A stretch of 64,000 bases of DNA, taken from positions 124,001 through 188,000 of the forward strand of contig CAVQNQ010000006.1 of assembly GCA_963714205.1 (NCBI GenBank). The letters run 5' to 3'. Shown one piece after another: positions 37,152-49,765 of this stretch. Below the pieces are notes generated by a model. The model was given only the letters and a program-made list of their open reading frames with translations. It was not told where the DNA came from and did no database searches. Source of the stretch: CAVQNQ01 sp963714205 (lineage in GTDB: Bacteria > Acidobacteriota > Terriglobia > Bryobacterales > Bryobacteraceae). Each line of letters begins with the position of its first letter. Positions within the stretch are counted from its first letter, which is position 1. The position numbers were made by a program, and so were the translations under genes.

Positions 37152-38591
37152 TCACGCGCGCTGCATATAAACCACGTGCGTCTGCAGGAACTCGTACAAC
37201 CCGTGCTTTCCATCCGCGCCGCCGATGCCGCTTTTCCGCCATCCCGCATGAAAGCCCTGCATGGCCTCGAAGTTCTCGCGGTTGATATACGTTTCGCCGA
37301 AGCGGATTTCCTGGCATGCCCGCAGCGCCGTGTTCAGGTCACGCGTGTAGATCGATGAGGTCAGGCCGTACTCCGAATCGTTGGCGTACGCGATAGCCTG
37401 GTCGAGATCGTCGAACGTCACCACCGGCGCCACCGGGCCGAAGATCTCCTGCTGAATGACGTCCATCTCCTGCCGGCAATCGGCCAGCACGGTCGGTTCA
37501 TAATAGAATCCGCCCGGGTCTTTATCCGCGCGATGGCCGCCCGTCACCACGGAAGCGCCGGCCGCCACCGCGCTCCGCACCAGCGAATCGACCTTCTCAA
37601 AGCTGGATTTGTTAATCATGGGGCCATATTCCACCGTCTCATCGGCCAATGGATCGCCCACGCGCGTGCTCTTCATGGCCGCCGCAAACTTCTCGATGAA
37701 CTCTCCGGCGATCTTGCTCTCGACGTAAACCCGCTCGGCGCAGTTGCAGACCTGCCCGCTGTTGATGACGCGCGATGCCTTTACCGCCTTCACCGCCAGG
37801 TCGATATCGGCATCGGCCATCACGATGGCCGGTGCCTTGCCCCCCAGTTCCAGGTTCACCTTGGTGACGTTCTTGGCCGCCGAGGCCATGATGGCCGAGC
37901 CGATCTCGACGCTCCCCGTGAAGGTGACCATTCCGATTTTCGGCGAGGAGGCCAGCGCCTCGCCGGCCGTCGAGCCGCGCCCGTGAACCACGTTGATCAC
38001 GCCCGGCGGCAGATCCGTCTGCGCCAGCAATTCGCAGAACTTCACCGCGTTATGCGGCGTCTCCCGGCTGGGTTTGATCACGATGGTGCTGCCCGTTACC
38101 AGCGCCGGCCCGGCCTTGCGCGCGATCAGGAAAAACGGAAAGTTCCACGGCAGAATGCCGCCCACCACGCCGATGGGTTGCCGGAACAGGAAAATGGTCT
38201 CGCCCGGCCGGTCGCTCTCCAGAATTTCGCCCTCGATGCGCCGTCCCCATTCCGCCATGTAATCGAGGTAATCGGCGGTAAACGTCACCTCGACGCGCGC
38301 CAGGGGGAGAATCTTGCCCTGCTCTTCGGTGATGGTCCGGGCCAGCATTTCCACGTTTTCCCGGATCTTCGCCGCGATCGCCCGCAGCGCCGCGCCGCGC
38401 TGGACCGCCGGCCGCCGGCACCATTCCTTCTGCGCCTTTTCCGCGGATGCCACCGCCATCTCGACATCGGCCACGCTGCTGTCGGGCACCGTGCAGATGG
38501 GCGCGCCGGTCGAAGGGTTGAAGACCGTAACGCGGTCCTTGCCGCTCGAAGGCACAAACCGTCCGTCGATGAAATTGTCGTAGTTCTGCAT
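37152..38591 (-). CDS. aldA: Aldehyde dehydrogenase, lactaldehyde/glycolaldehyde (AldA) type
   Basis: 479 aa NAD-dependent aldehyde dehydrogenase. It has GILPWNFPFFLIARK and FTGSVEIGS for NAD, the general base Glu in LELGGKAP, and the catalytic Cys in SGQVCNCAERVYV. The C-terminal run RFGETYINRENFEAMQGFHAG with WRKSGIGGADGKHGL is nearly that of E. coli AldA, which oxidises L-lactaldehyde and glycolaldehyde in fucose, rhamnose and glycol catabolism. It is a separate gene, 52 bases downstream of carB. Confidence 0.93.
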   Translation of the reverse strand: MQNYDNFIDGRFVPSSGKDRVTVFNPSTGAPICTVPDSSVADVEMAVASAEKAQKEWCRRPAVQRGAALRAIAAKIRENVEMLARTITEEQGKILPLARVEVTFTADYLDYMAEWGRRIEGEILESDRPGETIFLFRQPIGVVGGILPWNFPFFLIARKAGPALVTGSTIVIKPSRETPHNAVKFCELLAQTDLPPGVINVVHGRGSTAGEALASSPKIGMVTFTGSVEIGSAIMASAAKNVTKVNLELGGKAPAIVMADADIDLAVKAVKASRVINSGQVCNCAERVYVESKIAGEFIEKFAAAMKSTRVGDPLADETVEYGPMINKSSFEKVDSLVRSAVAAGASVVTGGHRADKDPGGFYYEPTVLADCRQEMDVIQQEIFGPVAPVVTFDDLDQAIAYANDSEYGLTSSIYTRDLNTALRACQEIRFGETYINRENFEAMQGFHAGWRKSGIGGADGKHGLYEFLQTHVVYMQRA

Positions 38592-38643
38592 GAGAAACCC
38601 TCCCGATCCAGTATGCTACAGAGCGCCCGCACCCGGCGAAAAG

Positions 38644-41871
<3,228 letters not shown>

Positions 41872-41875
41872 GGCG

Positions 41876-43003
41876 CTACCGCTCCCCCTTCATGAGCTTG
41901 ACGAAATCGTCGAACAGGTAGTGCGAATCGTGCGGCCCGGGAGCGGCTTCGGGATGGTATTGCACGCAGAACATCGGATACTGGCGATGGCGAAAACCCT
42001 CCAGCGTCTGGTCGTTGAGGTTCACGTGGGTGATCTCCACCTGGTTGAGATCGAGCGAATCGGGATCCACCGCGAAACCGTGATTGTGCGAGGTGATCTC
42101 GACCCGCCGCGTTACCTCGTTGCGCACCGGATGGTTGGCGCCGCGATGCCCGAACTTGAGCTTATAGGTCTTGCCGCCCACCGCCAGTCCGAGCAACTGG
42201 TGGCCCAGGCAGATGCCGAAGATGGGCTTCCGGCCAAGGAGCCGGCGAATATTCTCAACCTGCGTGTGCAGCGGCTCGGGATCGCCGGGACCGTTCGAGA
42301 GGAACACGCCGTCCGGCTCGAGCGCGAGCACGTCTTCGGCCGAGGTCAAAGCGGGCACCACCGTTACACGGCAGCCCACCTGCACCAGCCGCCGCAGGAT
42401 GTTCTGCTTGATGCCGAAATCGTACGCCACCACGTGGTAGCGCGTCTCGGCGGGCCGGCCCACCAGCTCGGAAGGCGAGCACCGCTCCACCCCCGTGCTC
42501 CATTCATAGCGCTCCGTCACGCTGACGCGGCTGGCCAGATCCAGCCCGGCCATGCTGGGAATGGCGCGCGCCTTTTCCACCAGTTTCGAAGCGTCGCGCT
42601 CGATGGCGGAAAGCACCCCGCGCATCACGCCGCGCGTGCGCAGGTGGCGCACCAGCGCGCGCGTATCGAGATCGGAGATCACCGGGATGCCGTGGCGGCT
42701 GAGGAACAAGTTGGCTTCGCGGTCCGAGCGCCAGTTGCTGGCTACAGCCGAGAATTCGCGCACCGCCAGCCCTTCGATATACGGCCGCGGCGATTCGTTA
42801 TCCGACGCGGCCGTCCCGTAATTGCCGATCTGCGGGTTGGTGAGGATGACGATCTGTCCCGAGTACGAAGGGTCCGTGAAGACCTCCTGGTACCCGGTGA
42901 GAGCGGTGTTGAAAACCACCTCTCCCGAGCGCTCGGCGGGCGCACCAAAACTCCTGCCCTCGAAGACCGTGCCGTCCTCCAGGGCGAGGATCGCGGAATA
43001 CAC
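41876..43003 (-). CDS. carA: Carbamoyl-phosphate synthase small subunit
   Basis: 375 aa from a GTG start (MYSAILALEDGTVFEGRSFG), GGAGG about 13 bases upstream. It carries the N-terminal CarA domain and a class I glutamine amidotransferase with the nucleophile Cys in IFGICLGHQLLGLA and the His/Glu pair in QYHPEAAPGPHD. It supplies ammonia from glutamine to CarB. It is the first gene of the carAB pair. Confidence 0.97.
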   Translation of the reverse strand: MYSAILALEDGTVFEGRSFGAPAERSGEVVFNTALTGYQEVFTDPSYSGQIVILTNPQIGNYGTAASDNESPRPYIEGLAVREFSAVASNWRSDREANLFLSRHGIPVISDLDTRALVRHLRTRGVMRGVLSAIERDASKLVEKARAIPSMAGLDLASRVSVTERYEWSTGVERCSPSELVGRPAETRYHVVAYDFGIKQNILRRLVQVGCRVTVVPALTSAEDVLALEPDGVFLSNGPGDPEPLHTQVENIRRLLGRKPIFGICLGHQLLGLAVGGKTYKLKFGHRGANHPVRNEVTRRVEITSHNHGFAVDPDSLDLNQVEITHVNLNDQTLEGFRHRQYPMFCVQYHPEAAPGPHDSHYLFDDFVKLMKGER

Positions 43004-43066
43004 TTGGGGCTGTTCCTCCGTGGGTCTGGATAACTTCTATCTTACCAGGAGGGCCCGCGCGCCTTC

Positions 43067-44095
43067 TTACGCCGTGGCCGCTTCGCCGGCATACCGTTTG
43101 GCCATCTCTTCAAGCGATATCGGCGCGTAATCGCCCGCGTGTCCGGCCTGCCCGAACTGGGTCATGCGCAGCGCCACCACTTTCTTCATGGCATCGCGCG
43201 CGGGCTTCATGTAATCGCGCGGATCGAACTTTTCGGGCGTTTCGAAGAACACCTTGCGGATGGCGCCGGTGATGGCCAGCCGGTTGTCGGTATCCACGTT
43301 GATCTTGCGCACGCCGTTCTGGATGCCGAGCTGGATCTCTTCCACCGGCACGCCCCAGGTGGGCTTCAGCTTTCCGCCGTACTGGTTGATGACGTCCTGC
43401 AAGTCTTTTGGGACGCTGGAGGAACCGTGCATCACCAGGTGGGTGTTGGGCAGCTTCTTGTGGATCGCGATCAGCCGGTCCATCTTGAGCGTCTCGCCGG
43501 TGGGCTTGCTGGAGAACTTATAAGCGCCGTGGCTGGTGCCGATAGCAATCGCGAGCGCGTCCAGTCCGGTGGCCTTCACGAACTCCACGGCCTGGTCCGG
43601 ATCGGTCAGATGGCTGAGGCCATCGAGGCCCGCGCCGTGCCCGTCTTCGATGCCGCCCAGGCAGCCGATCTCGCCTTCCACGGTGACGCCTTTGGGATGC
43701 GCCAGGCGCACCACTTCGCGGGTGGCCTCGACGTTATATTCGAAGCTCGAGGGGGTCTTGCCGTCCGGCATCAGCGAGCCATCCATCATCACGCTGGTGA
43801 AACCCATGTCGATGGCCGATTTGCAGGTCTCGACGCTGTTGCCATGATCCAGATGCAGAACCGTGGGGATCTCGGGATAAAGCTCGGTGGCCGCCAGCAT
43901 CAGATGATACAGGAAGCGATCCTGCGAATAGGCGCGCGCCCCGCGGCTCGCCTGCACGATCACCGGCGACTTGGTCTCGCGAGCGGCCTCCATGATCGCC
44001 TGGATCTGTTCCATGTTATTGACGTTGAAAGCGCCCACGCCGTAACCGCCCTTGGCGGCCTCATCCAGAAGCTGGCGCATCGAAACTAACGGCAT
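43067..44095 (-). CDS. fba: Class II fructose-bisphosphate aldolase
   Basis: 342 aa zinc aldolase. It has LDHGNSVETC (zinc His), MDGSLMPDGKT, VEGEIGCLGGIEDG, GTSHGAYKF (zinc His) and MHGSSSVP, then NVDTDNRLA for substrate phosphate. It interconverts fructose-1,6-bisphosphate with dihydroxyacetone phosphate and glyceraldehyde 3-phosphate in glycolysis and gluconeogenesis. AAAGGAG lies just before the ATG. It is separate from carA by 63 bases. Confidence 0.95.
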   Translation of the reverse strand: MPLVSMRQLLDEAAKGGYGVGAFNVNNMEQIQAIMEAARETKSPVIVQASRGARAYSQDRFLYHLMLAATELYPEIPTVLHLDHGNSVETCKSAIDMGFTSVMMDGSLMPDGKTPSSFEYNVEATREVVRLAHPKGVTVEGEIGCLGGIEDGHGAGLDGLSHLTDPDQAVEFVKATGLDALAIAIGTSHGAYKFSSKPTGETLKMDRLIAIHKKLPNTHLVMHGSSSVPKDLQDVINQYGGKLKPTWGVPVEEIQLGIQNGVRKINVDTDNRLAITGAIRKVFFETPEKFDPRDYMKPARDAMKKVVALRMTQFGQAGHAGDYAPISLEEMAKRYAGEAATA

Positions 44096-44175
44096 TTAGA
44101 TTTCTCCTTTAGAAGATGATGATCCGAAATCTCAAGCTAACATGCTTGCGCGAGAACGGGCAATGCGGGCCGTGC

Positions 44176-45579
44176 TCACTTCTTGTGCAGCGCCCTGCGC
44201 TTCTTGGCCCACTCTTCCTTCACCGCCTGGTGCGCGCGGCCCAGCGCCAGCGCGTCCGCCGGCACCGGTTTGGTGATCACCGAGCCAGCCGCCACGTAAG
44301 CGCCCTCGCCGATCTCGAGGGGCGCCACCAGGGTCGAGTTGCTGCCGATGAAGGCGCCTTCACCAATGTGCGTCGGATGCTTCGCGAAGCCGTCGTAATT
44401 GCAGGTGATGGTGCCTGCTCCGATGTTCGACCGCGCTCCGATCTGCGCGTCGCCCAGGTACGCGAGGTGCATGGCTTTGGCGCCCGCGCCCAGGCGCGTC
44501 TTCTTCAGCTCCACGAAGTTGCCCACGTGCGCGCTCTCCTCCAGATGGTTGTCCATGCGCAAGCGCGCGAAGGGGCCGGCATGCGCCGCGCGGTCGAGCC
44601 GCGAGCGGTTCACCAGTGTAAAGGGGAAGACCTCCACTTCGTCCAAAAGCTGTGAGTCGCGCACGATGGCGCAAGCGCCGATCCGGCAGTTCTCCCCGAT
44701 GGTCGTCTTTCCCAGGATCTGCGCGAACGGCTCGATCACGGTGTCGATTCCAATCGTTACGTCCGCGTCGATCGTCACCGTCTCGGGTTTTTCGATGGTC
44801 ACCCCGGCCAGCATCAGCTCGCGCACTTTGCGCTCGCGGAAGAGGCGGTCCGCCGCGGCCAGATCCACGCGGTTGTTGATGCCCAGGACCTCCCGCGGGT
44901 CGCCGATCTTAAGCGCCTCTACGTGATGGCCGGCTCGTTTCAGCACCTCCACCATGTCGGTCAGGTAGTATTCGCGCGCGGCATTGTTCGGGCGCAGCTC
45001 GCCCACATGTTTCCAGAACAGATCCGCGCGATAGCAATAGATCCCCATATTGGCTTCGCGCACCGCGAGCTGCTCGCGCGTAGCGGCCTTCTGCTCCACC
45101 ACGGCCGAGACGTGGCCGCGAGCGTCGTGGACTACGCGGCCGTAGCCGGTGGGGTCTTCCATTTCCGCCGAGACCAGGACGCCGGCGGCTTCGGAGGATT
45201 GCGTGGCGGCGATCAGCATGCGCAGCGTATCGGCGCGCAGCAGCGGGCCGTCGCCGTAGATGATCACCAGGTATCCGCCCAAACCGGCCAGCGCATCGCG
45301 GCAGACTATCAGCGCGTGCCCGGTCCCCTTCTGCTCCTTCTGCTCGATGAAGCCGATGCCCGGCGTGGCAACGGTCTGGCGCACTTCTTCGGCCTGGTGG
45401 CCCACCACCACGAAAACGCGCTCCGGCGGAGCCAGCTCGAGCGCGGTTTCCACCACATGCTCCACCAGAGCCTTGCCGCCGGCGCGGTGCAGGACCTTGG
45501 CCTTGCGCGATTTCATGCGGGTGCCCAGACCCGCGGCCAGAATCACGACGGTAACGGGCGTTCCATTCAGTTCGCTCAT
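44176..45579 (-). CDS. glmU: Bifunctional UDP-N-acetylglucosamine diphosphorylase / glucosamine-1-phosphate acetyltransferase
   Basis: 467 aa. The N-terminal uridyltransferase has LAAGLGTRMKSRKAKVLH and GTGHALIVCRDAL. The C-terminal left-handed beta helix has hexapeptide repeats (VTIDADVTIGIDTVIEPFAQ) and the acetyl-CoA/active-site segment ITCNYDGFAKHPTHIGEGAF. It makes UDP-GlcNAc for peptidoglycan and LPS. The start is ATG 45579, overlapping the yvcK stop (ATGA); a longer start would lie deep in yvcK. Confidence 0.97.
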   Translation of the reverse strand: MSELNGTPVTVVILAAGLGTRMKSRKAKVLHRAGGKALVEHVVETALELAPPERVFVVVGHQAEEVRQTVATPGIGFIEQKEQKGTGHALIVCRDALAGLGGYLVIIYGDGPLLRADTLRMLIAATQSSEAAGVLVSAEMEDPTGYGRVVHDARGHVSAVVEQKAATREQLAVREANMGIYCYRADLFWKHVGELRPNNAAREYYLTDMVEVLKRAGHHVEALKIGDPREVLGINNRVDLAAADRLFRERKVRELMLAGVTIEKPETVTIDADVTIGIDTVIEPFAQILGKTTIGENCRIGACAIVRDSQLLDEVEVFPFTLVNRSRLDRAAHAGPFARLRMDNHLEESAHVGNFVELKKTRLGAGAKAMHLAYLGDAQIGARSNIGAGTITCNYDGFAKHPTHIGEGAFIGSNSTLVAPLEIGEGAYVAAGSVITKPVPADALALGRAHQAVKEEWAKKRRALHKK

Positions 45580-46586
45580 GTGAGTTCGTTCTTGCGGCGC
45601 CGGCCCTCCTGCGCCAGCTTCACCACCACCGCGGCCGTGGCGGCGGGATCGTGCCGGACCTTCTCCTTGTGCTGAACCAGGTTCCCGGCCATCACCTTCA
45701 GACCCATCTTGAAGATAGCCTCGACGTCGTTTTCCACGGGCTGCGCCTCCTGCCGGGCGTAGCGCTTCTTCATGGCCGAAGGAATGGGCCGGACATTCAC
45801 CACCGCGTACTCCAAAAACTTGCTGCGCGTGTGTTGATGAATAGTCCGCACGTGGTCGGAGGCGCGGAAGCCGGAGGTCTCGCCGGGCTGCCACATCAAA
45901 TTCACGAAATAAGCTTTCACGGCCGGCGAACGGGCGATGGCCGCTGGAATTCCCTCCACCAGCACGTTAGGGACCACGCTGGTAAACAGGCTTCCCGGCC
46001 CCAGTGTAATGACGTCGGCCTCGGCGATGGCGCTCAGTGTGGCGGGCAGCGGCCGGACGGCGCGTGGAATCAAGTGAATGCGGCGAATCCTCTGCCGGCT
46101 CCGGCTGATGCGGGTTTCGCCCACCACGCGCGTGCCATCCGCCAGGATGGCCTCCAGCGCGACATTGGCGGTGGTGGACGGGTAGATGCGGCCCGCGATC
46201 TTGAGCACTTCGGAGGAGGCTTTCACCGCTTCGGGAAAATCTCCCATGATTTGCGTGAGCGCCATCAGGAACAGGTTGCCGAAACTGTGTCCCTTGAGCC
46301 CGCGGCCAGCCGCAAAGCGGTATTGAAACAGGCGGGCCAGCAAGGCGGAGTCTTCGCTCATCGCCACCATGCAGTTGCGGATATCGCCGGGCGGAAGCAC
46401 GTCGAACTCGCGGCGCAGGCGGCCGGAGCTGCCGCCGTCGTCGGTCACCGTAACTACGGCGGTGACGTCCAGGCGCGGAGCGGCGGAATCGGCCGTGCGA
46501 GTGTACGGCTTTAAGCCTTGCAGCAGGCTCGATAGTCCCGTGCCTCCGCCGATTACGACCACCCGCAGTGGTGTAGTATCTTCCAT
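45576..46586 (-). CDS. yvcK: Gluconeogenesis factor YvcK (CofD-like)
   Basis: 336 aa. The Rossmann opening VVIGGGTGLSSLLQGLKPYT, DDGGSSGRLRREFDVLPPGDIRNC and GHSFGNLFLMAL are the YvcK signature. The protein binds UDP-GlcNAc in other bacteria and supports cell shape and growth on gluconeogenic carbon. Direct translational coupling to glmU, the maker of UDP-GlcNAc, is a telling pairing. Confidence 0.94.
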   Translation of the reverse strand: MEDTTPLRVVVIGGGTGLSSLLQGLKPYTRTADSAAPRLDVTAVVTVTDDGGSSGRLRREFDVLPPGDIRNCMVAMSEDSALLARLFQYRFAAGRGLKGHSFGNLFLMALTQIMGDFPEAVKASSEVLKIAGRIYPSTTANVALEAILADGTRVVGETRISRSRQRIRRIHLIPRAVRPLPATLSAIAEADVITLGPGSLFTSVVPNVLVEGIPAAIARSPAVKAYFVNLMWQPGETSGFRASDHVRTIHQHTRSKFLEYAVVNVRPIPSAMKKRYARQEAQPVENDVEAIFKMGLKVMAGNLVQHKEKVRHDPAATAAVVVKLAQEGRRRKNELT

Positions 46587-46640
46587 CGTTCAGGCGCGCC
46601 TCACCGGCCCGGAGTCATCCCCGGCCGCAAGCGCATGCCA

Positions 46641-47222
46641 TTACCAGTTCTTCTTTTCAGGATAAAGCAAGGCGTCGAAAGGCGGCTGGTTCGCGACCGG
46701 CGCGAAATCGGCGTCCTGCCGGGCGATGATGCGATTGCGCGGCTCCAGCTCTATGGCCCGCCGCAGATTCTCGTAGGCGCCGCCCAGATCGCCCGCCAGG
46801 GCCAGCGACAGCGACAGCGCGTAGCAGATATGGTCCGCCTTCGGCTCTAGTGCGAGAGCCTTCTCCAGGTGGAGCCGCGCCTCCCCGAGCTTCCGCGCGT
46901 TGATCATGGCGACCCCGTAGTTGTAATGATCCTCGGCAGATTGCAGGCTGACGGGAGCCTGTTCGAGGCGCCGGTCGCACATGGCGGCGTGCACCTGAGC
47001 ACGCTGGGCCACATCCCGCTCCGGCCCTTCCACCGCCTCGAGGAACAACTCGCGGGCCTCCCTCAGCTTGCGGGCGTGAAACAGCTTCATGGCGGCCTCG
47101 AAGGCGCCCAGTTGCTTTTGCGATTTAGCCGCCTGCGCCGCCACGGCGGCGCCGGAACTGCCCGAAGTGGCGCGCGCGGTTTCGGGAGACGGAGCGTTCT
47201 TAGGGACTTGTGGCTTGCTCAT
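46641..47222 (-). CDS. TPR-repeat protein
   Basis: 193 aa. The N-terminal 35 residues are disordered (Ser/Ala/Pro/Lys). TPR helices follow: FEAAMKLFHARKLREARELF, AEDHYNYGVAMINARKLGEA, DHICYALSLSLALAGDLGGAY. There is no signal peptide or membrane helix, so it is a cytosolic scaffold. It lies 54 bases upstream of yvcK in the same direction. The partner is unknown. Confidence 0.85.
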   Translation of the reverse strand: MSKPQVPKNAPSPETARATSGSSGAAVAAQAAKSQKQLGAFEAAMKLFHARKLREARELFLEAVEGPERDVAQRAQVHAAMCDRRLEQAPVSLQSAEDHYNYGVAMINARKLGEARLHLEKALALEPKADHICYALSLSLALAGDLGGAYENLRRAIELEPRNRIIARQDADFAPVANQPPFDALLYPEKKNW

Positions 47223-47259
47223 GCGGTTATCGCTGGCCGTGGAAATGGGCGATTAGCGT

Positions 47260-48642
47260 TTATACCAGAAGGGGGCCTACGGACGCAACCGGGCTGTCTC
47301 CCGGCACATCCCGCGCCGCCTCGCACCTCCAGGCCTGGATGACACGGCGGAGGCTGCGCTCCACATCGCGGGCCGTGGTAGCCCATGAGGTTACGCTGAT
47401 CCGCATCGCCGTGCGGCCTTGCCACGTCGTGCCGCCGCACCAGCAAGTGCCCTCGCGCTGAATGTGATCGATCACCCGCAGCGTAGTCTCGTCATCGCCG
47501 AAGCGCACCAGGACCTGGTTGAGCACCACCTCATTGAGAATCTCGCAGCCCGCCGCGCGCAAGGCGTCGGCGAAATGGCGCGCGTGGCCGCAGGTGCGGT
47601 CGATCATATCCGCCAGCCCCGCCCTTCCGAGCGACCGCAGCGCCGCCCAGATCTCGACGCCGCGCGCGCGCCGCGAAAGCTCGGGCGTGTACTGGCCGGG
47701 ATCCCGCCGCGCTCCCTTGGGTATGTAGGCCGCCCGCAACGCCATGGCCCGCGGCAGAAAGTCCGCGTGCCGCACGAAAGCCAGGCCGCTGTCGTAAGGC
47801 ACGTTCAGCCACTTGTGCGCATCCGTGGCCCACGAGTCGGCCCGCTCGACTCCCTCGACCAGCCCGGCGAGCCGGGGGTCCGCTTTGGCCCATAATCCGA
47901 ACGCTCCATCCACGTGCACCCACGCGCCGCTCGCGTGGGCCAATTCGCAGATCCTGCCGACCGGGTCCACCGCCCCCGTGTTCACGTTGCCGGCCTGCAC
48001 GCAGACAATCGCGGGTCTTGCGAGTTCGGGAAACGCTTCGGCGCGCATCCTGCCCTGTTCATCGACCGGAACCCGCACCACGCGCTCGCGCCCCAAGCCC
48101 AGCAGCCCGAGCGCCTTGCTAACGGAAGGATGCGTCTCCTCGCTCACCACCACCGTCAATGGCGGCGCGCCGTAGAGACCGGCGGCTTCCACGTTCCAGC
48201 CCAGCCCCTCCAGCATCGCCGTGCGTGCCGCCGCCAGCGCCGTAAAATTGGCCATGGTCGCCCCGCTCACAAAGGCAGCCTCGCAATCCTCCGGCAGATC
48301 GAGCGCCTCTGTGAGCCAGCGCTGCGCGACCTCTTCAAGCCGCGAAGCGATCGGGCTCGTCACGTGCAGAGCCGCGTTCTGGTCCCACGCTCCCGCCAGC
48401 CAGTTGGCCGCCAGAGCCGCCGGCAGACAGCCGCCGTGCACGAACCCGAAGTAGCGTCCACCCCCCGTAGCCATCGTGGCGGGCGAACCGACGCGGTCCA
48501 GCAGGTCGATGACCGCCGCGGGATCGGTGGGACATTCGGGAAAAGGCTCGTCCAGTAGATCGAGCTGCTTCAGCGCCTCCTGAGTTGGAGCCACCAGCCT
48601 CGCGTCCAATCCATCCAGGTACCGCTGAGCCTCGCGCGGCAA
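47260..48642 (-). CDS. PLP-dependent group II amino acid decarboxylase-like protein
   Basis: About 460 aa, aromatic-L-amino-acid decarboxylase superfamily. It shows GYFGFVHGGCLPAAL-like substrate region, FVSGATMANFTALAAAR, EETHPSVSKALGLLG, WVHVDGAFGLWA, and the PLP lysine in TDAHKWLNVPYD. The start is uncertain. No in-frame ATG lies near the conserved N-terminus except one at 48753 inside the neighbouring gene; I use TTG 48642. An ATG at 48664 (MADLL) would join the conserved ARLPREAQRYLDGLD only through a one-base slip. The substrate is unknown. Confidence 0.85.
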   Translation of the reverse strand: MPREAQRYLDGLDARLVAPTQEALKQLDLLDEPFPECPTDPAAVIDLLDRVGSPATMATGGGRYFGFVHGGCLPAALAANWLAGAWDQNAALHVTSPIASRLEEVAQRWLTEALDLPEDCEAAFVSGATMANFTALAAARTAMLEGLGWNVEAAGLYGAPPLTVVVSEETHPSVSKALGLLGLGRERVVRVPVDEQGRMRAEAFPELARPAIVCVQAGNVNTGAVDPVGRICELAHASGAWVHVDGAFGLWAKADPRLAGLVEGVERADSWATDAHKWLNVPYDSGLAFVRHADFLPRAMALRAAYIPKGARRDPGQYTPELSRRARGVEIWAALRSLGRAGLADMIDRTCGHARHFADALRAAGCEILNEVVLNQVLVRFGDDETTLRVIDHIQREGTCWCGGTTWQGRTAMRISVTSWATTARDVERSLRRVIQAWRCEAARDVPGDSPVASVGPLLV

Positions 48643-48676
48643 CCTGGCGTAACAAATCGGCCATTGGTTCAGAATA

Positions 48677-48946
48677 CTACTTCGAGATAGCCTTCGTGCC
48701 GCCGGCAAATGCGCGGTACAGCAGGCCAAAGAGCACGCCGGCAGTGCCGCCATCTACAAACCCGTACAGTGTGCCTAGCAGGACTCGTCCCACTGTCGGC
48801 GCGGTATCGGCGCCCGGGTAGACCGAACTGATGAGCCGCAGGAAGTCCCCGCCGTACGACGGCACGGCCATGTGAATCAGCCCCACGAACAGCATCGCGC
48901 CGCCCCAAAGAAGCGCCGAACTCAGAGTCATAGCTTTAAGTGACAT
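48677..48946 (-). CDS. Small membrane protein, DUF5676 / holin-like
   Basis: 89 aa from ATG 48946, which has GGGGGAGG about 8 bases upstream. Two to three hydrophobic helices (ALLWGGAMLFVGLIHMAVP and GRVLLGTLYGFVDGGTAGVLFGLLY) match the pattern of the DUF5676 group, often labelled phage holin without evidence. No lysis or phage genes surround it. It may be a stress-linked membrane protein. Confidence 0.7.
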   Translation of the reverse strand: MSLKAMTLSSALLWGGAMLFVGLIHMAVPSYGGDFLRLISSVYPGADTAPTVGRVLLGTLYGFVDGGTAGVLFGLLYRAFAGGTKAISK

Positions 48947-49126
48947 TCTCATATCCTCCCCCTTCATTATGCGGGACCCAGATCGTCTTGGGAAAAGTAC
49001 GTCGCCCGGCGAGGAATTAGTGCGGTGCTTCACCCAGACATCCCGGCATACAGCCTCGACAGGAGAATCGGTCTCTTTAGCCGCGGCGTCGATCAGTACA
49101 GGAAGAAAAATAGCAAGGAGTTAATC

Positions 49127-49732
49127 ATGAGACTCAGAGAAAAGTTACTACGGAGTACTTGCATTGCCGCCGCCGTGGCTGTGTCCGCGATTCCAGCGGC
49201 TGCCGCGGTCAAAATGGCTGTGCATGAGTGCGTAGCCGGAAAACCGACCGCCGCGTCGTACACATGGGACTTCAAGGGAGAAGCCAACACCATCTTCAGG
49301 GACATCCAAGCCGAGGCCCGGGACGCCTCGCACCATGCCGATCAACTGCAGAGTATCGAAAGGAATCCCGAACTGAGCTGGCAAATCCAGTCCAATCAAT
49401 TGGAGGATCTTAGGGGCGACATTAACGACATCGAAACCAGGCTCTGCCGGCTTGAAACCATACGTCGCGTGGTGGCCCCGTGGCAGCAGCGCGAGATCGA
49501 TCGGATCGCGGTCAACGCTCGGCTGTTGGCCGACAACGCTCAAGACGCCATCTTGTTCCTCAACGCCAATGAGGACAACCTGTGGCCACTCGCGTATCGG
49601 CGCTACCTGAATAACCTTTGCGACGAAGCGCAGAGCTTGAAGCGTTCCGTCGGAAACGCTGTCGAGTATTCGAGTGTTTCGAAACAGTATCGGGACTTGG
49701 GGTCCAAGTTAGGGGCGCGAACCGGTTCGTAA
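49127..49732 (+). CDS. Secreted helical protein of unknown function
   Basis: 201 aa from ATG 49127 (AAGGAG 8 bases upstream). A signal peptide (LLRSTCIAAAVAVSAIPAAAA) precedes a mostly helical mature part rich in Asp, Arg, Leu and Gln (FRDIQAEARDASHHADQLQ, SWQIQSNQLEDLRGDINDIE). It has only two or three Cys residues. The heptad-like spacing suggests a helical bundle. No family recognised. A second secreted gene follows in the same direction after 33 bases. Confidence 0.78.
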   Translation: MRLREKLLRSTCIAAAVAVSAIPAAAAVKMAVHECVAGKPTAASYTWDFKGEANTIFRDIQAEARDASHHADQLQSIERNPELSWQIQSNQLEDLRGDINDIETRLCRLETIRRVVAPWQQREIDRIAVNARLLADNAQDAILFLNANEDNLWPLAYRRYLNNLCDEAQSLKRSVGNAVEYSSVSKQYRDLGSKLGARTGS

Positions 49733-49765
49733 CTTCGCCGGTCCCCGCTCATTCGAGACAAAACC

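Noticed and set aside
48677..48946. Phage holin
   Set aside because: The label is common for this small membrane family, but there is no lysin or phage gene around.
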